A DNA stretch of 64,000 nucleotides. Origin: Rhynchopus sp. YZ270_cl-10. Its lineage: Eukaryota; Euglenozoa; Diplonemea; Diplonemida; Diplonemidae. The stretch covers positions 372,001-436,000 of the forward strand of contig OZ037899.1 of NCBI GenBank assembly GCA_964035575.1, in the 5' to 3' direction. This document shows positions 43,410 through 54,290 of the stretch, piece by piece. The notes beneath the pieces are model-generated. The model was not told the DNA's origin, made no database searches, and worked only from the letters and a program-made list of their open reading frames with translations. The position numbers and the translations under genes are program-made. Positions within the stretch are counted from its first letter, which is position 1; each line of letters opens with the position of its first letter.

Positions 43410-43505
43410 AGATGCATGTGTCTCTCGTGCACATACATACACACACACATTGGGGCCATATTCTGCGCAAGAATTACCCCTATTAGTTATCAACCACACA
43501 CACAT
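43410..43505 (-). repeat. GAGAGG-core element, subfamily B, full
   Basis: The plus strand reads AAGATGCATGTGTCTCTCGT, GCACATACATACACACACAC, ATTGGGGCCATATTCTGCGC and AAGAATTACCCC. The hairpin ATGTG/CACAT keeps pairing with different bases from the copy at 7993. Confidence 0.78.
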
Positions 43506-44282
43506 CTTTATAAAAAAGAATAAGAGAAATGGCGGAAACAATAGCCCTTTTTGTTCTCCCACAAAATGGGATCTTGCTTTTCTTAAATAAAATCTATGTG
43601 CACAATAACTTTTCAAAAATGCTTTACTTTTCTGATTGAAAAGTAGGTAAGAAAGGTGCGAAAAAAAAAAAATGTACTTTTTTTTTTGGTCAAAACCAGA
43701 CAGGAAAAGTACGAGAGAAGTATGGATAATTCGGGGTGTGTAGGAAGTCCCGGTTCCCCCTCTGGTGTCGGGGAATTTGGGTTCCGATCACACCACTTTT
43801 GCTATGGGTTTTTTTTTTTTTTTTTTTTTTGGAAAATTTCCTAACAAGGAGATGAGCTAAGTACTCTACCCTCTGAAAGGATCGCGATAACTAAACTAGC
43901 ACAGTAACATTAAAAAATAAAAATAAAAATAACATTACTGGTATGGGAACAATGGGATGGAGGAGTGGCCACACACACACGCCAAGCAGCAAAAATACGT
44001 TTCAACAGTAACCCTGTTTTCTGTCGTAAGAAGTATACAGTAGTGTTCAAAAAGGGTCGACATCATCAATAACCCCCCCTTAGGCGAATGTCGTGAAACC
44101 GATGTTCTGTGTGAACATTTGGTCCTACTGAAGCTTTTCTTTCTTTTATTTTGAAGAATTGTTGGAATAGTGTAGTTGCCATCTGTGCAACCCCCACTGT
44201 TCGTTTTTTTTTTTTTTTTGTCAGGGAAGCACCAGGGCTATCGGTAAGAAGGGGTTTTGGGGGGCATCATATATCATATTTC

Positions 44283-45063
44283 ATAAACCCCCCCTCTGCA
44301 TAATATTAAATTACTCTTATTATTAACCTATCCACTACCAGGGGGTGTGGGGTTTTTTTCCCGTTTATTTTTTTGGAATCATCTGAGTGTTTCTGGGTCA
44401 AAACTGGGGCGATGGTGCATTTTTTGGGTCCTCTAGGTGGTTTGGTATGGTTTTCGGGGACTTCTGCGGTTCTGAGAATCAAAATTGAAAAATCGCATTT
44501 GTTCGGCTGTGACCCGTCCCCCCCTGTTTCACGCATTTTCCTTGATGTGCGTGTTGTGGGTGGCGGAAAAAATCAAAAATTAAATTCTAAAAAATCCAAA
44601 AAAAATAGGGGAACCACACATTTCAACCTCCCGGAATCCATTAAAAAAAAAATTTTCCAGTTTTGACCAGTTTAATGTCTGGGAGGCTAGTGCCGATTAA
44701 CCTTTACATATATGTAAAGGTGGTAGTGGATAGGTTAATTATCTCGTATTATTAAATATAGCGCGTATTGTTCAATATAACTCATATTATTCAATATAAG
44801 TCATATTATTCACATATTCGTATTATTAAATAGCGCATTTTTTATTTTTTATTTGCTTTTTCCCCTGTGTTTGTGAACAAAACATGCACGGAGCCCCAGC
44901 CAAGACGGGGAGTATTTTTTATTTCGCGAAGAAAAAAAGCATTTTGGCTGGGCATTCTCGTATTATTAAATATAAGCACCCATTTTCGTATTATTAAATA
45001 ATATTCGTATTATTAAATATAACTCGTATTATTAATTTAATATTATGCAGAGGGGGGGTTTAT
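44283..45063. mobile_element. 781-bp inverted-repeat element with nested ends (TA-type target possible)
   Basis: The 31-bp ends are perfect inverted repeats containing AAACCCCCCCTCTGCATAAT. A second pair is nested inside (AACCTATCCACTACC at 44325-44339 and its inverse near 44728-44742). The ends are compatible with a TA target (TA/AACCCC...GGGGTT/TA). The interior is rich in TATTATTAAATA and has no coding frame. Confidence 0.82.
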
Positions 45064-45589
45064 TTCAAAATCATATTTCAAAAAAAAAAAAAAAAAACAC
45101 GAGTTTACGGCAGGCCTGGGCCTAAAGTGGGTGCCCGGGGCCCGATTTTGATTTTATTTTATTTTTTCTAAGGATTTTACACGGGGGAAAAATTATTTTT
45201 TCTAAGGATTTTATACGGGGAAAATTTATTTTTCTAAGGGTTTTTCTTAGGGGAAAAAGTCTGGGGGGTCGGGCCGGGCCCCGTGTCGCTGAGAATAACT
45301 CGCACTCTGCCCGGGGAGTGCGGTACCAAGCCATAATGAACAAAAAAAGTCTCCACCCCGCTTCCTTCGGTCTCGTCCCTTTCACCTCCCGCACAACAGA
45401 ATAAATAATAATACAGTATGGTGCGTGTGACTGCAAACGTCGAGGGAACCTTGCTTCTTGCAGTGCTGCAAGTGCTCGCCACCACGGTGGTAGCAAAGTG
45501 CATTGCGTTGGCGCACTTGGGCAGGCCCTGACGGCACTGAGGAACGAAAAAGAAAAATAATTCCGCGCCGCCCAGGGCTGCACCTTAAA

Positions 45590-45725
45590 AAAAAATTTGC
45601 CTGCGGCGCCATTTTCCCTTTTTGCTCTGCAAAAAAGGATTCGCTGAGTGGCTTTGTGGTGTAAAAGCTGCATTTTTTATACTGTACCCTAATTTTTTTT
45701 CGCCTGCGGCGCCGTTTTATATTCA
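45590..45725. repeat. GCCTGCGGCGCC hairpin repeat, copy 1
   Basis: It shares with 52790-53010 and (inverted) 56370-56600 the order: TTTGCCTGCGGCGCCATTTT, a T-run/GC/A-run hairpin at 45617-45638, then TGCATTTTTTATACTGTACC and a second GCCTGCGGCGCC. Confidence 0.75.
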
Positions 45726-46431
45726 TCCCGAACATTCGGGGTGCACGTAGCGCGCCCGGGTTTAGGACCCCTTCTTAAATTTCGAGGGGGCGGTTCACGT
45801 TACAGTGGGTCCAGAATCATAGTTCAATTTAACCCCGCTAAGCAACTCGCTGGTGGTAATGACCAAAACGTGTATCAGCCAAGAACTTGCCCATTTTTTT
45901 CAAAATGACCCCGTGACAGTGAGGGTAAAAGCTCGGAAAACCCGAAAAAGGCCAAAAAAACCCCCCGAAAAGGGAAAACCGAGAACATATTTCGGCAGGG
46001 GGGCAGCGTGTTCTCAGAAAAATCCAAGAATTGCCTGTAAAAATCCTTAGAAAAAACCCGGGTGCCCGATCCAAAAAAATGGAAAAAACCCCAGGGTGCC
46101 CGCCCACCCCTGGTTTACGGGCAAAAACCCATTCCGAGCTTTCGGCCCCGCACGTTGGCGGGGCATCTCCCCTCATATGTGGATATGTCCGGAAAATTTT
46201 CAGGAAAGTGCCGGGCAAAAACACATCAAAATGGGTCCGGACATATCCACGGGGGGGATAGGTACTTAAAAAATGGAATTGAAAGCCGTGTTCAAAATCT
46301 TTCAATTGCGGCCAGGTACGATCAAACATTTGCATCTGGGGTCCCTTTACCGGTTGGAAAGTCCCAAAAACCAAAACTCAAAAGTGGGTCCAGGGATTAC
46401 GCAGCTCCAGTGTTTCCGCGACCCAAAAATC

Positions 46432-46491
46432 GGACGAAGTTCGTCCGGTAGGAAAAAAAAAAAAAAAACTGCCGGACGAAGTTCGTCCGGA
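46432..46491. repeat. paired GGACGAAGTTCGTCC palindromes
   Basis: Two copies of the palindrome CCGGACGAAGTTCGTCCGG separated by a poly-A stretch (the first lacks its first C). They lie 130 bp upstream of the hAT transposase fragment. Confidence 0.8.
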
Positions 46492-46622
46492 CGAAGTTCA
46501 TCCGGGGAGTGGGAAAAATGGGTGGGGAGAGGGCCCGGGGTACATTGTAAAGTGGACGAGTGGGGTGCGGCCCCGCAGGGGACGCACCCCACCCCGTATA
46601 GAAAAATAAAGGCCTCCCCTCT

Positions 46623-47108
46623 TTGGCGTCGCGCAGATCTGCGGCCGCACTTATGGTATCCCCCTCTATCATTCCCCTCAAACCCTTTGCGGGTTTGCGC
46701 ACGGAGTACAGCATTGAACAGCTAGGCAGATTGTACGACCAGTTCTTCACCCCCCACAAACTGTCCTACATGCATCACAATGTCGTGGGTGGGGATGCGC
46801 TGAAGCCGGTGTACAGCGACACCGCTGAACGGAAGCAGTTCCAGACAGCCAGTATTGTGCAGGGGGTTGAATTCAGTGACCTGTTGGCAGAGTGGCAAGA
46901 GCTCAAGTCGGTGTTGAGGGTGTGCACCTCAATGACAACTCTTCATGACGTTCTGATGTATGTTGAGCTCAATGAGGAAGGTGACACCGAGTACCCTCAG
47001 ATGAGGACGTTACTCCGTCTCTTGTTCACTCTTCCTGTGGGTACAAGCACAGCTGAGCGCTTATTCCACCACCCGCCACGCTTTGTTTTCGAGTATCTCG
47101 TAACGTGA
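46623..47108 (+). pseudogene. hAT-family transposase fragment (C-terminal dimerisation region)
   Basis: A 161-codon frame on the plus strand, against all host genes. Residues 123-148 (EYPQM...LLFTLPVGTSTAERLF) carry the hallmark hAT C-terminal dimerisation motif, normally LPVSTASAERSFS. Residues 28-118 fit the helical part before it, seen in ZMYM1-like/TTF-type hAT proteins. It is truncated: the zinc finger and the catalytic core upstream are missing, and after the motif the usual SALKRIKTYLR-like stretch is replaced by unrelated residues and a stop. It shows that hAT transposons were active here and could have mobilised the CAGGG-ended elements. Confidence 0.8.
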
Positions 47109-47172
47109 GTTTCTCACCTGTTGTGTCTCACGAAAGACCGTGAGGCGAGACAACTCCGCCGGAGGCCCCCGA

Positions 47173-47195
47173 CCCGGCGCGCGAAGCGCGCCGGG
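47173..47195. repeat. perfect 10-bp-stem hairpin with GAA triloop
   Basis: The arms CCCGGCGCGC and GCGCGCCGGG are separated by GAA. It lies 65 bp after the hAT fragment. Confidence 0.88.
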
Positions 47196-47325
47196 CTCGA
47201 CCTGTATTGTGTTAAGCACTAGTAAAAAATTTTTTTTTGGGGGGGAAAAAAAACTCGTCCGCCCCCTTGGAAAACACCGGAAGAACGCGGAAACCCTGGC
47301 TGCAACCAACAAAAAAAAAATTTAG

Positions 47326-47425
47326 ACTTGAAATGCAAACGCCCTCTCCTGACAGTGTAGGTTGGTACATGACCGGTGCACCTTCCGGGATGGCTCACCG
47401 CACGCATGTCCAACACGTCCTTCCT
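47326..47425 (-). repeat. GAGAGG-core element, subfamily C
   Basis: The plus strand reads GACTTGAAATGCAAACGCCC, TCTCCTGACAGTGTAGGTTG and ATGACCGGTGCACC. Diverged 3' part. Confidence 0.65.
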
Positions 47426-47617
47426 CTGGTGCTATCCGGGGGGTTTTTTCTTCCTTCTTTAAAACGTTGCTTTAGTGGAGCCGCCATGCAAGATGGTCTA
47501 TCACTCTCTAGAACGGATGGGGGAAAAAAAACAAATAGTTGAAACGTGCTACGCGAACTCATGCAAAGGGTGGGACGTGAGTGGTCCGTATATAAAAAAA
47601 AAAAAAAGGGAAAACTT

Positions 47618-47652
47618 GGGATAAAATGAATGTACCTCTCGTGTACAGCACT
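47618..47652 (-). repeat. GAGAGG-core element, short hairpin form
   Basis: The minus strand has TGTACACGAGAGGTACATTC, with stem TGTAC/GTACA and the GAGAG loop. It is a third base composition for the same fold. Confidence 0.7.
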
Positions 47653-48267
47653 ACTTTTTAAAGTTAAAGTAAAAGTGAAGCTTTAAAAGAATAATAATAA
47701 GCGAATAGATCTCATCAAATCTTGTAAAAAGAGTAACGTTGGTAAGATCGTTTTTTAGCATCACTGAAATAATCGTTGTTGGGCTATTTGACAGAAGTAT
47801 TAAGTGAAGGGGACCCTTCAAGAGGGGGTAAGAAAAACAGGTTGTGTGTGGGGGTTTGGGGTTGTGTGCTTTAGCGTCACGTGACCACAAAAAAAGCGCA
47901 CAAAATTAGTTTGGTCAAAAATCACCTTGCACTTGTGAAGGGGGGGAAAATGCAAAAATGCAAAAATGAAAAGAAAAACACAAAGATAAAGGTGGAAAAA
48001 AATGGAAAAATGTATTTGACCCTCCCCCCCCGTAACCTCCCGCCCCCAGACCCATTTACCCCCCCTCCCAATTTTTTGGTTTTCATTTCTGTAACCAGTA
48101 AAGATTTACGAAAACCATACCCGCGCTCCCCCCGCTCCTTTCTTGTTTTTTTCTCTTCAATGCAAAACAAAACCTTGTCACTTATTTTTGACATGAACCC
48201 TGTCGCTCAAAGAGGTGGTGAAGAGACGATGCTAATGTACCTCGTGTGGTAGGGCTACAGTGTGTGT

Positions 48268-48765
48268 TTACACACTGTAGGGGTCGTGCGACCAACGGAG
48301 GGTTTGCACAACAGGGGCGACAGGGAGGGGTGCGGGTTGCTGGACAGTGAAGGTCTGTGCGAAGGGGATGGGAACAGGGGTAGGAGCGGTCTGGGTCTGG
48401 GTCTGCTCAGCCGCGCCAGCCTCCTCGACAGTGTCCTCACGTCTGCGGCGAGCGTAGATGTGCGGGTGTGCACACTCCGCACCCCTCTCGCACTTCCCGT
48501 TGTGGAAGTCTGTGCACTTAGTATGGAACTCCGGGTACGTCTTCCACAGCGCCGTGCACTCCATGCACTTCAGAACCAGCTTCCCACGCTTCTTCGTCTG
48601 CTTCGCCCAGCGGTTGTGTGCGCAGGGACGCAGCATCTCCGACTCACGCGGGACACGTCTCACCCCAACCTCCTCCTCCACCTCCTCATCCTGCTTGGGT
48701 GTGGGCACCTCAACAGGCGCCGGTGTGGGTGCGGGCAGCACCGCTGTGGGTGTGGGGAACGACAT
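48268..48765 (-). CDS. zinc-ribbon plus CCCH zinc-finger protein, copy 1
   Basis: A 165-residue protein. Residues 1-40 are Pro/Glu-rich. Residues 46-75 (RPCAHNRWAKQTKKRGKLVL then KCMECTALWK) hold a C-x-H...CxxC zinc-ribbon-like site. Residues 84-102 are a CCCH finger (Cys84, Cys92, Cys98, His102; spacing 7-5-3), the type that binds single-stranded RNA. The tail is Gln/Thr/Pro-rich and ends RWSHDPYS plus one residue. Copy 2 at 53.6 kb is nearly identical over the first 140 residues and the 5' flank, so the duplication is recent. The CCCH class suggests mRNA-level control, important where genes lack individual promoters. That role is inference. Confidence 0.85.
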   Translation of the reverse strand: MSFPTPTAVLPAPTPAPVEVPTPKQDEEVEEEVGVRRVPRESEMLRPCAHNRWAKQTKKRGKLVLKCMECTALWKTYPEFHTKCTDFHNGKCERGAECAHPHIYARRRREDTVEEAGAAEQTQTQTAPTPVPIPFAQTFTVQQPAPLPVAPVVQTLRWSHDPYSV

Positions 48766-49030
48766 TGTTTATAAAGTGGTGTTTGGGTTTGTCTGTGTGG
48801 GGGTGCGGTGGGGTGGGGTGTGAGCGGTGGAGATGAGAGTAATGAAAACGGTGGAACAGAGGAAGATCCTTCTTTTTTGTATCAGTGCAGACACCCAAGG
48901 ATGAGCTACACTTTTTTTTTTTCCCTCTCATGTTTCAATAAAATAAAAGCAACTTCACGACAGCTGCGTGTGTGGCCCAGGGGTCGTACGCACACATTTG
49001 CTACCAAAAAAAAAAGGTATTTCAACATAT

Positions 49031-50315
49031 GGAGGTACCCTAAATTGGTCAAAAATGGTAAAAATGGTAAAAATGGTAGGAATTTTGGGGGCTTTTTTAG
49101 GGGAAAAAAAGGGTGAGGGGAGTTGGGTCCAGTCATAGGGGGTATAGCATATTTTTTGGAAAATTCTTCAAAAAATCAAGGATTTTTGCTGGGCACAATG
49201 AAAATTTTCAGAAAAATCCCAATTTTCGGCCAAATTTGGAGCAAATTATGGCCCACCCACCCCGATTTTGGGTCAAAAACCGACTTCATTTTTGCACAGG
49301 AGTGCCTACGATTTCGTAAACCAGAGGTCCTCTGGATGCATGCATTGATAAACACAACACTGGAAATTGCAAGGAACGGGTCTGCATGTGCGTGTTCTCT
49401 AGCCACTACAGTCACAGGCTATGCACAAAATGACCGAAGTGCAATGGCGTGAACGAAGTGCAATGGCGATAATGGAAAGATAGATGCCGGCATTGGTGAA
49501 TTGCTGGAGTTCTGCACAGGAAGCTAGCATGACGTAGAATCACTGTGTGAACAAAATGACCGTATTTTGGTTGAAAATTTGACTTGAAAAATTTTTTCAT
49601 AATTTGCCCAATCGAAGGTTTTCCTTGGATTTTTTGGGCCATTTTATGACGTACCACGCCCGATTTTGGGCGAAAAAAAAAATTTTTTTTTGGTCAAAAA
49701 TCGCCTTGTATTACCACTGTATTGGTGTAGGCTTGTACACAGAAGTGTGTTTTGTGTAACCACAGATGGTCAAAACACCCGATTTTTGCATTTTTTTTGC
49801 ATTTTTTGGTGCCCAAAGACCCACCTCAGTGGTCGAAATTTTCCCGAAAAAAAAAATTTTTTTTTTTGAGATTTTTCGATTTTTCGACAAGGCGCTGGCC
49901 CATACAAAGTGCACTGGTGGTACAGAAAATAGCTGGGGAATAAACTCTAGATGCTCAAAACAGCCCAATTCATGCTTTTTTTGACTTTTTGGTCTCAGAA
50001 GGGTACCTAGGGTGTAGTGAGCAGGCCTCAAAAACACTTGTGAAAAAAAAAAAAAAAATTTTTTTTTTGAGATTTTTGAAAAATCGGCCGATTTTGCGAC
50101 CAAATTTGGCTGGGGAATTTCGGCGACCAAAGGGTCCCTTTGGAAAAAAAACGAAATCGACCAAAAAAGGTACCCTAACATTTCGGTTTTTTTCGGTTTT
50201 CATTTCGTTTTTTTCGGTTTTTCTGGTACAAGGGGAAATTTCCCTTTGCGAAAAAAAAAAAAAAACGAAATGGACCGAATTACACCGAATTGGACCGAAC
50301 AGTTAGGGTACCTCC
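49031..50315. mobile_element. 1285-bp inverted-repeat element (GGAGGTACCCTAA ends)
   Basis: It starts GGAGGTACCCTAA and ends with the inverse. A possible 3-bp target TAT flanks both sides. The interior repeats a TTTTGGTCAAAAA-like theme many times, on both strands, and has the submotif GGTACCCTAACATTTCGG near 50169. No transposase is visible. Confidence 0.6.
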
Positions 50316-50651
50316 TATGCACTCAATAAATTGATAGCATAGGTAGAGGGATCAACAAAAAAAGTGCTCCCATCTTTTTTAATTAAAAAAAAGGGGGGTT
50401 TGAGAAAGAAAAAAATAGCTCAGTTCTGTGCACGCACAGCCCTAAACTTCTAGTTTGATGGACCCCCCTCTCAGGGGCTTCCTTGGGGAAAGACTCCTTG
50501 AAAAGTTGCATCACGCAATGCAGATACACACGTCATTCAATTTTAAAAAGAAACTGTTTGTTCGCAACAAACAATACAAAAGGGGTAACGGCTGCGCGCA
50601 GACACTTGCGAAGTGACTGACCGTTACCGGCTTATTAAAAAAAAGGAAGTT

Positions 50652-50722
50652 TGACTTGAAATACAAAGCCCTCTCATGAACTATGTACCTTGGTACATGA
50701 TCGGTGTACCGGGTGGACTCCA
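50652..50722 (-). repeat. GAGAGG-core element, subfamily C, truncated
   Basis: The plus strand reads GACTTGAAATACAAAGCCCT, CTCATGAACTATGTACCTTG and GATCGGTGTACCGGGTGGAC, then an A run. Confidence 0.7.
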
Positions 50723-50756
50723 AAAAAAAAAAAAAAAAAAAAAACAATCGTTATTG

Positions 50757-50921
50757 GTTCAGGCCCTCCGACTGACCCACTTTACGACCCCCCCAAAAAA
50801 AAGGAAAGAAAAGAAAGAAAAGTTAATCGATGACCCTAAGCCTCTCGTGCTTAGTCTTAGAAGATTACTTAATGTTTTGAACATTGGTTATCTCTGTCTC
50901 TCGTGCTTAGTCACCTGAAAA
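50757..50921 (-). repeat. E fragment and two subfamily A elements
   Basis: 50757-50790 matches subfamily E (CAGGCCCTCCGACTGACCCA). 50820-50860 and 50890-50921 are A copies (GATGACCCTAAGCCTCTCGT; CTCTCGTGCTTAGTCACC). Confidence 0.7.
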
Positions 50922-52574
50922 AAAAAAAAAAGGAAAATATTCAGAATGGGGGTTGGAACAAACCGGGACGCTACATCTGGTGGGGGGTTTTATCACTTTA
51001 AAAGTTGAACTACATTTTTTTTTTTTTATTTATTTTTTCTTGGATTTCTGCAACCCTACATCAAATGGGGGAGAGGGGGGGGTATCCGGAAGGGATCTTA
51101 GCACCAGACTGGAAGAGGAATATATGGTATGTTGTTTACAAAAAAGAACTGCACCAAATAGAGTCTCGCTCTCCAGAACTGGTGGAGGGGGGGGGGGGGG
51201 GAGGGGGAGGGGGAGACGGGGCCTGAGGAGTGTTACACAGCTTGATCACTCCCAGATGAAGACATACCCTGGCACTGGAAACACAAAGACCTACTGTAGC
51301 AGGGGTACCTTAAAAGAATTGGTACAAAAGGAGGAGAGGGGGTGGAGAAAGATCGCGTATTGAACCCCTAGGGCTCGCTCCGATTTTCCCAGACCGCAAA
51401 AAAAGGCAAAAATAGAAACTTAACACTCATCACACGATAAAACCCATGGGAGAGGTTGTGGTGAAACGCACACACCTCGACCTCTGTTTGGGTGAGGAGT
51501 GGCTCTGCAGCGCGGTTCATCCCTAGAACCGCAAAAGTGTGTTCAAAATGCGTTGTTTCTATTTCCTCCTTCATTTCATGAAGTGACAAAAAAAAAAAAA
51601 TCCACGCTGGTCCTGGGCGCAATGTCAAAAAGAAAATAATAATAAGGGAAAAGGGACTTCGTTCATTCACTACTGCGCAGCATTATGGGGAACGCACAAT
51701 ACACTTTACTATTTCGTATACTTTATTTTCTCAACGAAAAAGAAGGCAAAGAGGGTGCGAAAAAATGTACCCTTGATTTTTCCGAACGCACAATACACTA
51801 AAAAAAAAAAACATTCGTTTCTTGGTGTGGCTGAATGGGGGGGGGAACGCAAAAAGTACGGAAAAGTGCGCAAGAAGTGCGAATGACACCCCTTCAGCCA
51901 CACTAATTTTTGATAATCTGTTGTGCTCTTGCTCATCCAGACAGTTTGTCGCTAGTAGTGTTACGGCAATACTATACATCAGTCCTATTCGTGGTCCTTT
52001 ACCTCGAAGCCTTTGTACTACGGAAGGTATAGACGTCAGTCGTTCTCAACTCTTGAGAGACAACTTTTATGAAAACTTTTTTACCAGACTGAGTTTCTCG
52101 CGAGTGTGGAACACTCCGGTACTTCTTTCCTGTTTCTTTTTTATTTTATTTTTTTTGTTTTTTTTGAAAAAATTGACTACTTGATACGCATGGAGACCTC
52201 GCTTTTTTCGTGTGAGCCCCACGCAGCCGTTCCTCGCCTATCTCTCGTTTTCTGATACCGTTACGTTTTGAAAACTTGGAAAAATCACGTGTCGCAACAG
52301 AATATATCCACACAGCGCCCACCCCCTGCCAGCTTTCTTCGCGGTCTACATTGATATGCTCCCTACTCCGGCCACCGCTCGTCAATCAACGAAACGGGCA
52401 GAATAGGACCAAGGTGGCAACCCCTTGTGTGAAGAAAGCCGGCCAGCTGGTCAGACTGACCAGGATTTACCCCCCCTCTTTAAGCCCCCGCAGGAAGGGA
52501 TGGAGGTACGGAAGGAGGGATACGGCGTGTTAGTGGGTGTACTAGCACATAGAAAGAGAAAGAAAAAAAACAGG

Positions 52575-52662
52575 GTTATTGATGCAGGCACCTCCTACGA
52601 CTGACCCATTGTACGATGCAGTAATACTGATAAAAGCACAAAAGTACCCTGCAGCTAACAAC
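52575..52662 (-). repeat. GAGAGG-core element, subfamily E
   Basis: The plus strand reads TTATTGATGCAGGCACCTCC, GACTGACCCATTGTACGATG and AAAGCACAAAAGTACCCTGC. Confidence 0.75.
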
Positions 52663-52789
52663 AGAAGGCGTAAAAAGGAAACCTAATGGCTTGCCCGTAC
52701 CGTAGTCAGAGATTTATATACCATAGTAGAACTGAGGTTGAACCTCAGTTTTGAAAAAAAAAAAAAAATTTGCAGATTTGGAAAAAAAG

Positions 52790-53010
52790 TTTTTTGCATT
52801 TTTTGGGGAACTGGGTTGCTGACCGCACCATGAAATCCCGTACCATACAGGCTGTACCCAATTTTTTTTTGCCTGCGGCGCCATTTTTCCTTTTTTGCTC
52901 CGCAAAAAAGGGTTCGTTGAGTGACTCTGTGGTGGAAAAGGCTAGATTTTTACACCGTACCCCAATTTTTTTTCGCCTGCGGCGCCATATTATATTATTA
53001 TTTTTTGCTT
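52790..53010. repeat. GCCTGCGGCGCC hairpin repeat, copy 2
   Basis: It has GCTGACCGCACCATG, GCCTGCGGCGCCATTTTTCC, a hairpin of T-run/GC-TCC-GC/A-run at 52889-52911, TTTTTACACCGTACCCC, a second GCCTGCGGCGCC and a second T/A hairpin at 53001-53019. It is the inverse of 56370-56600. Confidence 0.8.
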
Positions 53011-53607
53011 CGCAAAAAAAAAAATTGAGTCACGTCCTGATATGAGTGAAAAATTGCATACCGGGTGCCCTTTTGTGCACTCCTCCTGAAGGGGTGAAAG
53101 GTGCTGTGAATGCTACCTTGCGTGCTGGAGTCAGGCATAGTGCATGTGGGACCTGCTGGAGCCCTAGCCAGTGAAGCCCCCTGGGCTAGTACAATGATGA
53201 TACTTCAATCTTAAGTCCATTTCTTCAAAAAAGCCCCTCCGTGCCTCCAGCCCCCTCAGGAATAGCAACCTCACTTTTTTTGCACTTTTGGTAAGGAAAA
53301 AAATCGTATATAAATCCCTGACCGTAGTCCAAAAAAAAAAAGCCCACAAAAAACTCCAAATCGCCCCAAAACCACACAAAAAACTGTATGGAAAAAACGG
53401 GGGAAATAAAAACTGTTAACTGAGTTTAAGCTAGTCTGATAAAGAAAGAAACGAAATCAGAAAAAGATTTTTTCGTTGATCGCGAAAAAAACTCGCCAGC
53501 CGGAAAAAAAAATTTTCCCATAAAATAGGTTCCTCACGGTTCACGCCTGACCCCGGTCCTCCTTTTTCCTGCACCTGTCGCAACACTCCTTTGTCCCTCT
53601 TGCCTTT

Positions 53608-54120
53608 CTAGGTACTGTAAGGGTCGTGCGACCAGCGGATGGGTTCGGCAAGAAGTGTTGGCGGTGGTGTCAGCGACGTTGCTGCCGCAGGTTGCTGGAC
53701 AGTGAAGGTCTGCGCGAAGGGGATGGGAACAGGGGTAGGAGCGGTCTGGGTCTGGGTCTGCTCAGCCGCGCCAGCCTCCTCGACAGTGTCCTCACGTCTG
53801 CGGCGAGCGTAGATGTGCGGGTGTGCACACTCCGCACCCCTCTCGCACTTCCCGTTGTGGAAGTCCGTGCACTTAGTATGGAACTCCGGGTACGTCTTCC
53901 ACAGCGCCGTGCACTCCATGCACTTCAGAACCAGCTTCCCACGCTTCTTCGTCTGCTTCGCCCAGCGGTTGTGTGCGCAGGGATGCAGCATCTCCGACTC
54001 ACGTGGGACACGTCTCACCCCAACCTCCTCCTCCACCTCCTCATCCTGCTTGGGTGTGGGCACCTCAACAGGCGCCGGTGTGGGTGCGGGCAGCACGGCT
54101 GTGGGTGTGGGGAACGACAT
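53608..54120 (-). CDS. zinc-ribbon plus CCCH zinc-finger protein, copy 2
   Basis: A 170-residue protein from the ATG at 54120. It is nearly identical to copy 1 through residue 140, including the C-x-H/CxxC ribbon and the CCCH finger (spacing 7-5-3), with one visible change (ESEMLHPC for ESEMLRPC). The tail differs (AAATSLTPPPTLLAEP) but returns to RWSHDPYS at the end, so that C-terminal octapeptide appears to be selected. The 50 or so bases upstream are also shared with copy 1. An in-frame extension to 54291 exists but is not conserved in copy 1, so I chose the shorter start. Function as inferred for copy 1. Confidence 0.85.
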   Translation of the reverse strand: MSFPTPTAVLPAPTPAPVEVPTPKQDEEVEEEVGVRRVPRESEMLHPCAHNRWAKQTKKRGKLVLKCMECTALWKTYPEFHTKCTDFHNGKCERGAECAHPHIYARRRREDTVEEAGAAEQTQTQTAPTPVPIPFAQTFTVQQPAAATSLTPPPTLLAEPIRWSHDPYST

Positions 54121-54290
54121 TGTTTGTAAAGTGGTGTTTGGGTTTGTCTGTGTGGGTGCGGTGGGGGTGGGGTGGGGCACATGCTCTAGAACACAACAGA
54201 ACTGATCACTGTCCTCATGACACAAAACGGGGGGGGCGGGGCGGGGGGGGAATTGACACGGCGCACCAGTTACATTGAAAATGGATGACA

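Larger units (their letters stand above)
38776..48267. other. 9.5 kb gene-poor region of repeats and transposon remains
   Basis: I find no intact host gene. Contents are listed separately: GAGAGG-core elements of subfamilies A, B, C, D and E, a coding-like repeat, hairpin-bearing repeats, inverted-repeat elements at 41795 and 44283, and a hAT transposase fragment at 46623. A run of about 28 A's lies at 41840. Confidence 0.6.
48766..53607. other. 4.8 kb gene-free region
   Basis: It holds a 1.3 kb inverted-repeat element (49031-50315), GAGAGG-core elements (50652, 50820, 52575), the hairpin repeat copy 2 (52790-53010) and a G run (51188-51210). A 100-codon minus-strand frame at 51368-51670 is not convincing as a gene. 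Confidence 0.6.

Noticed and set aside
44283-45063. CRISPR-like or satellite array (TATTATTAAATA repeats)
   Set aside because: Repeat units and spacings are irregular, the sequence lies inside an inverted-repeat element, and the window is eukaryotic.
51368-51670. 100-codon minus-strand frame as a gene
   Set aside because: The first third is a T-run translation, no family is recognisable, and it lies between repeats. A small exon cannot be excluded, but support is too weak.
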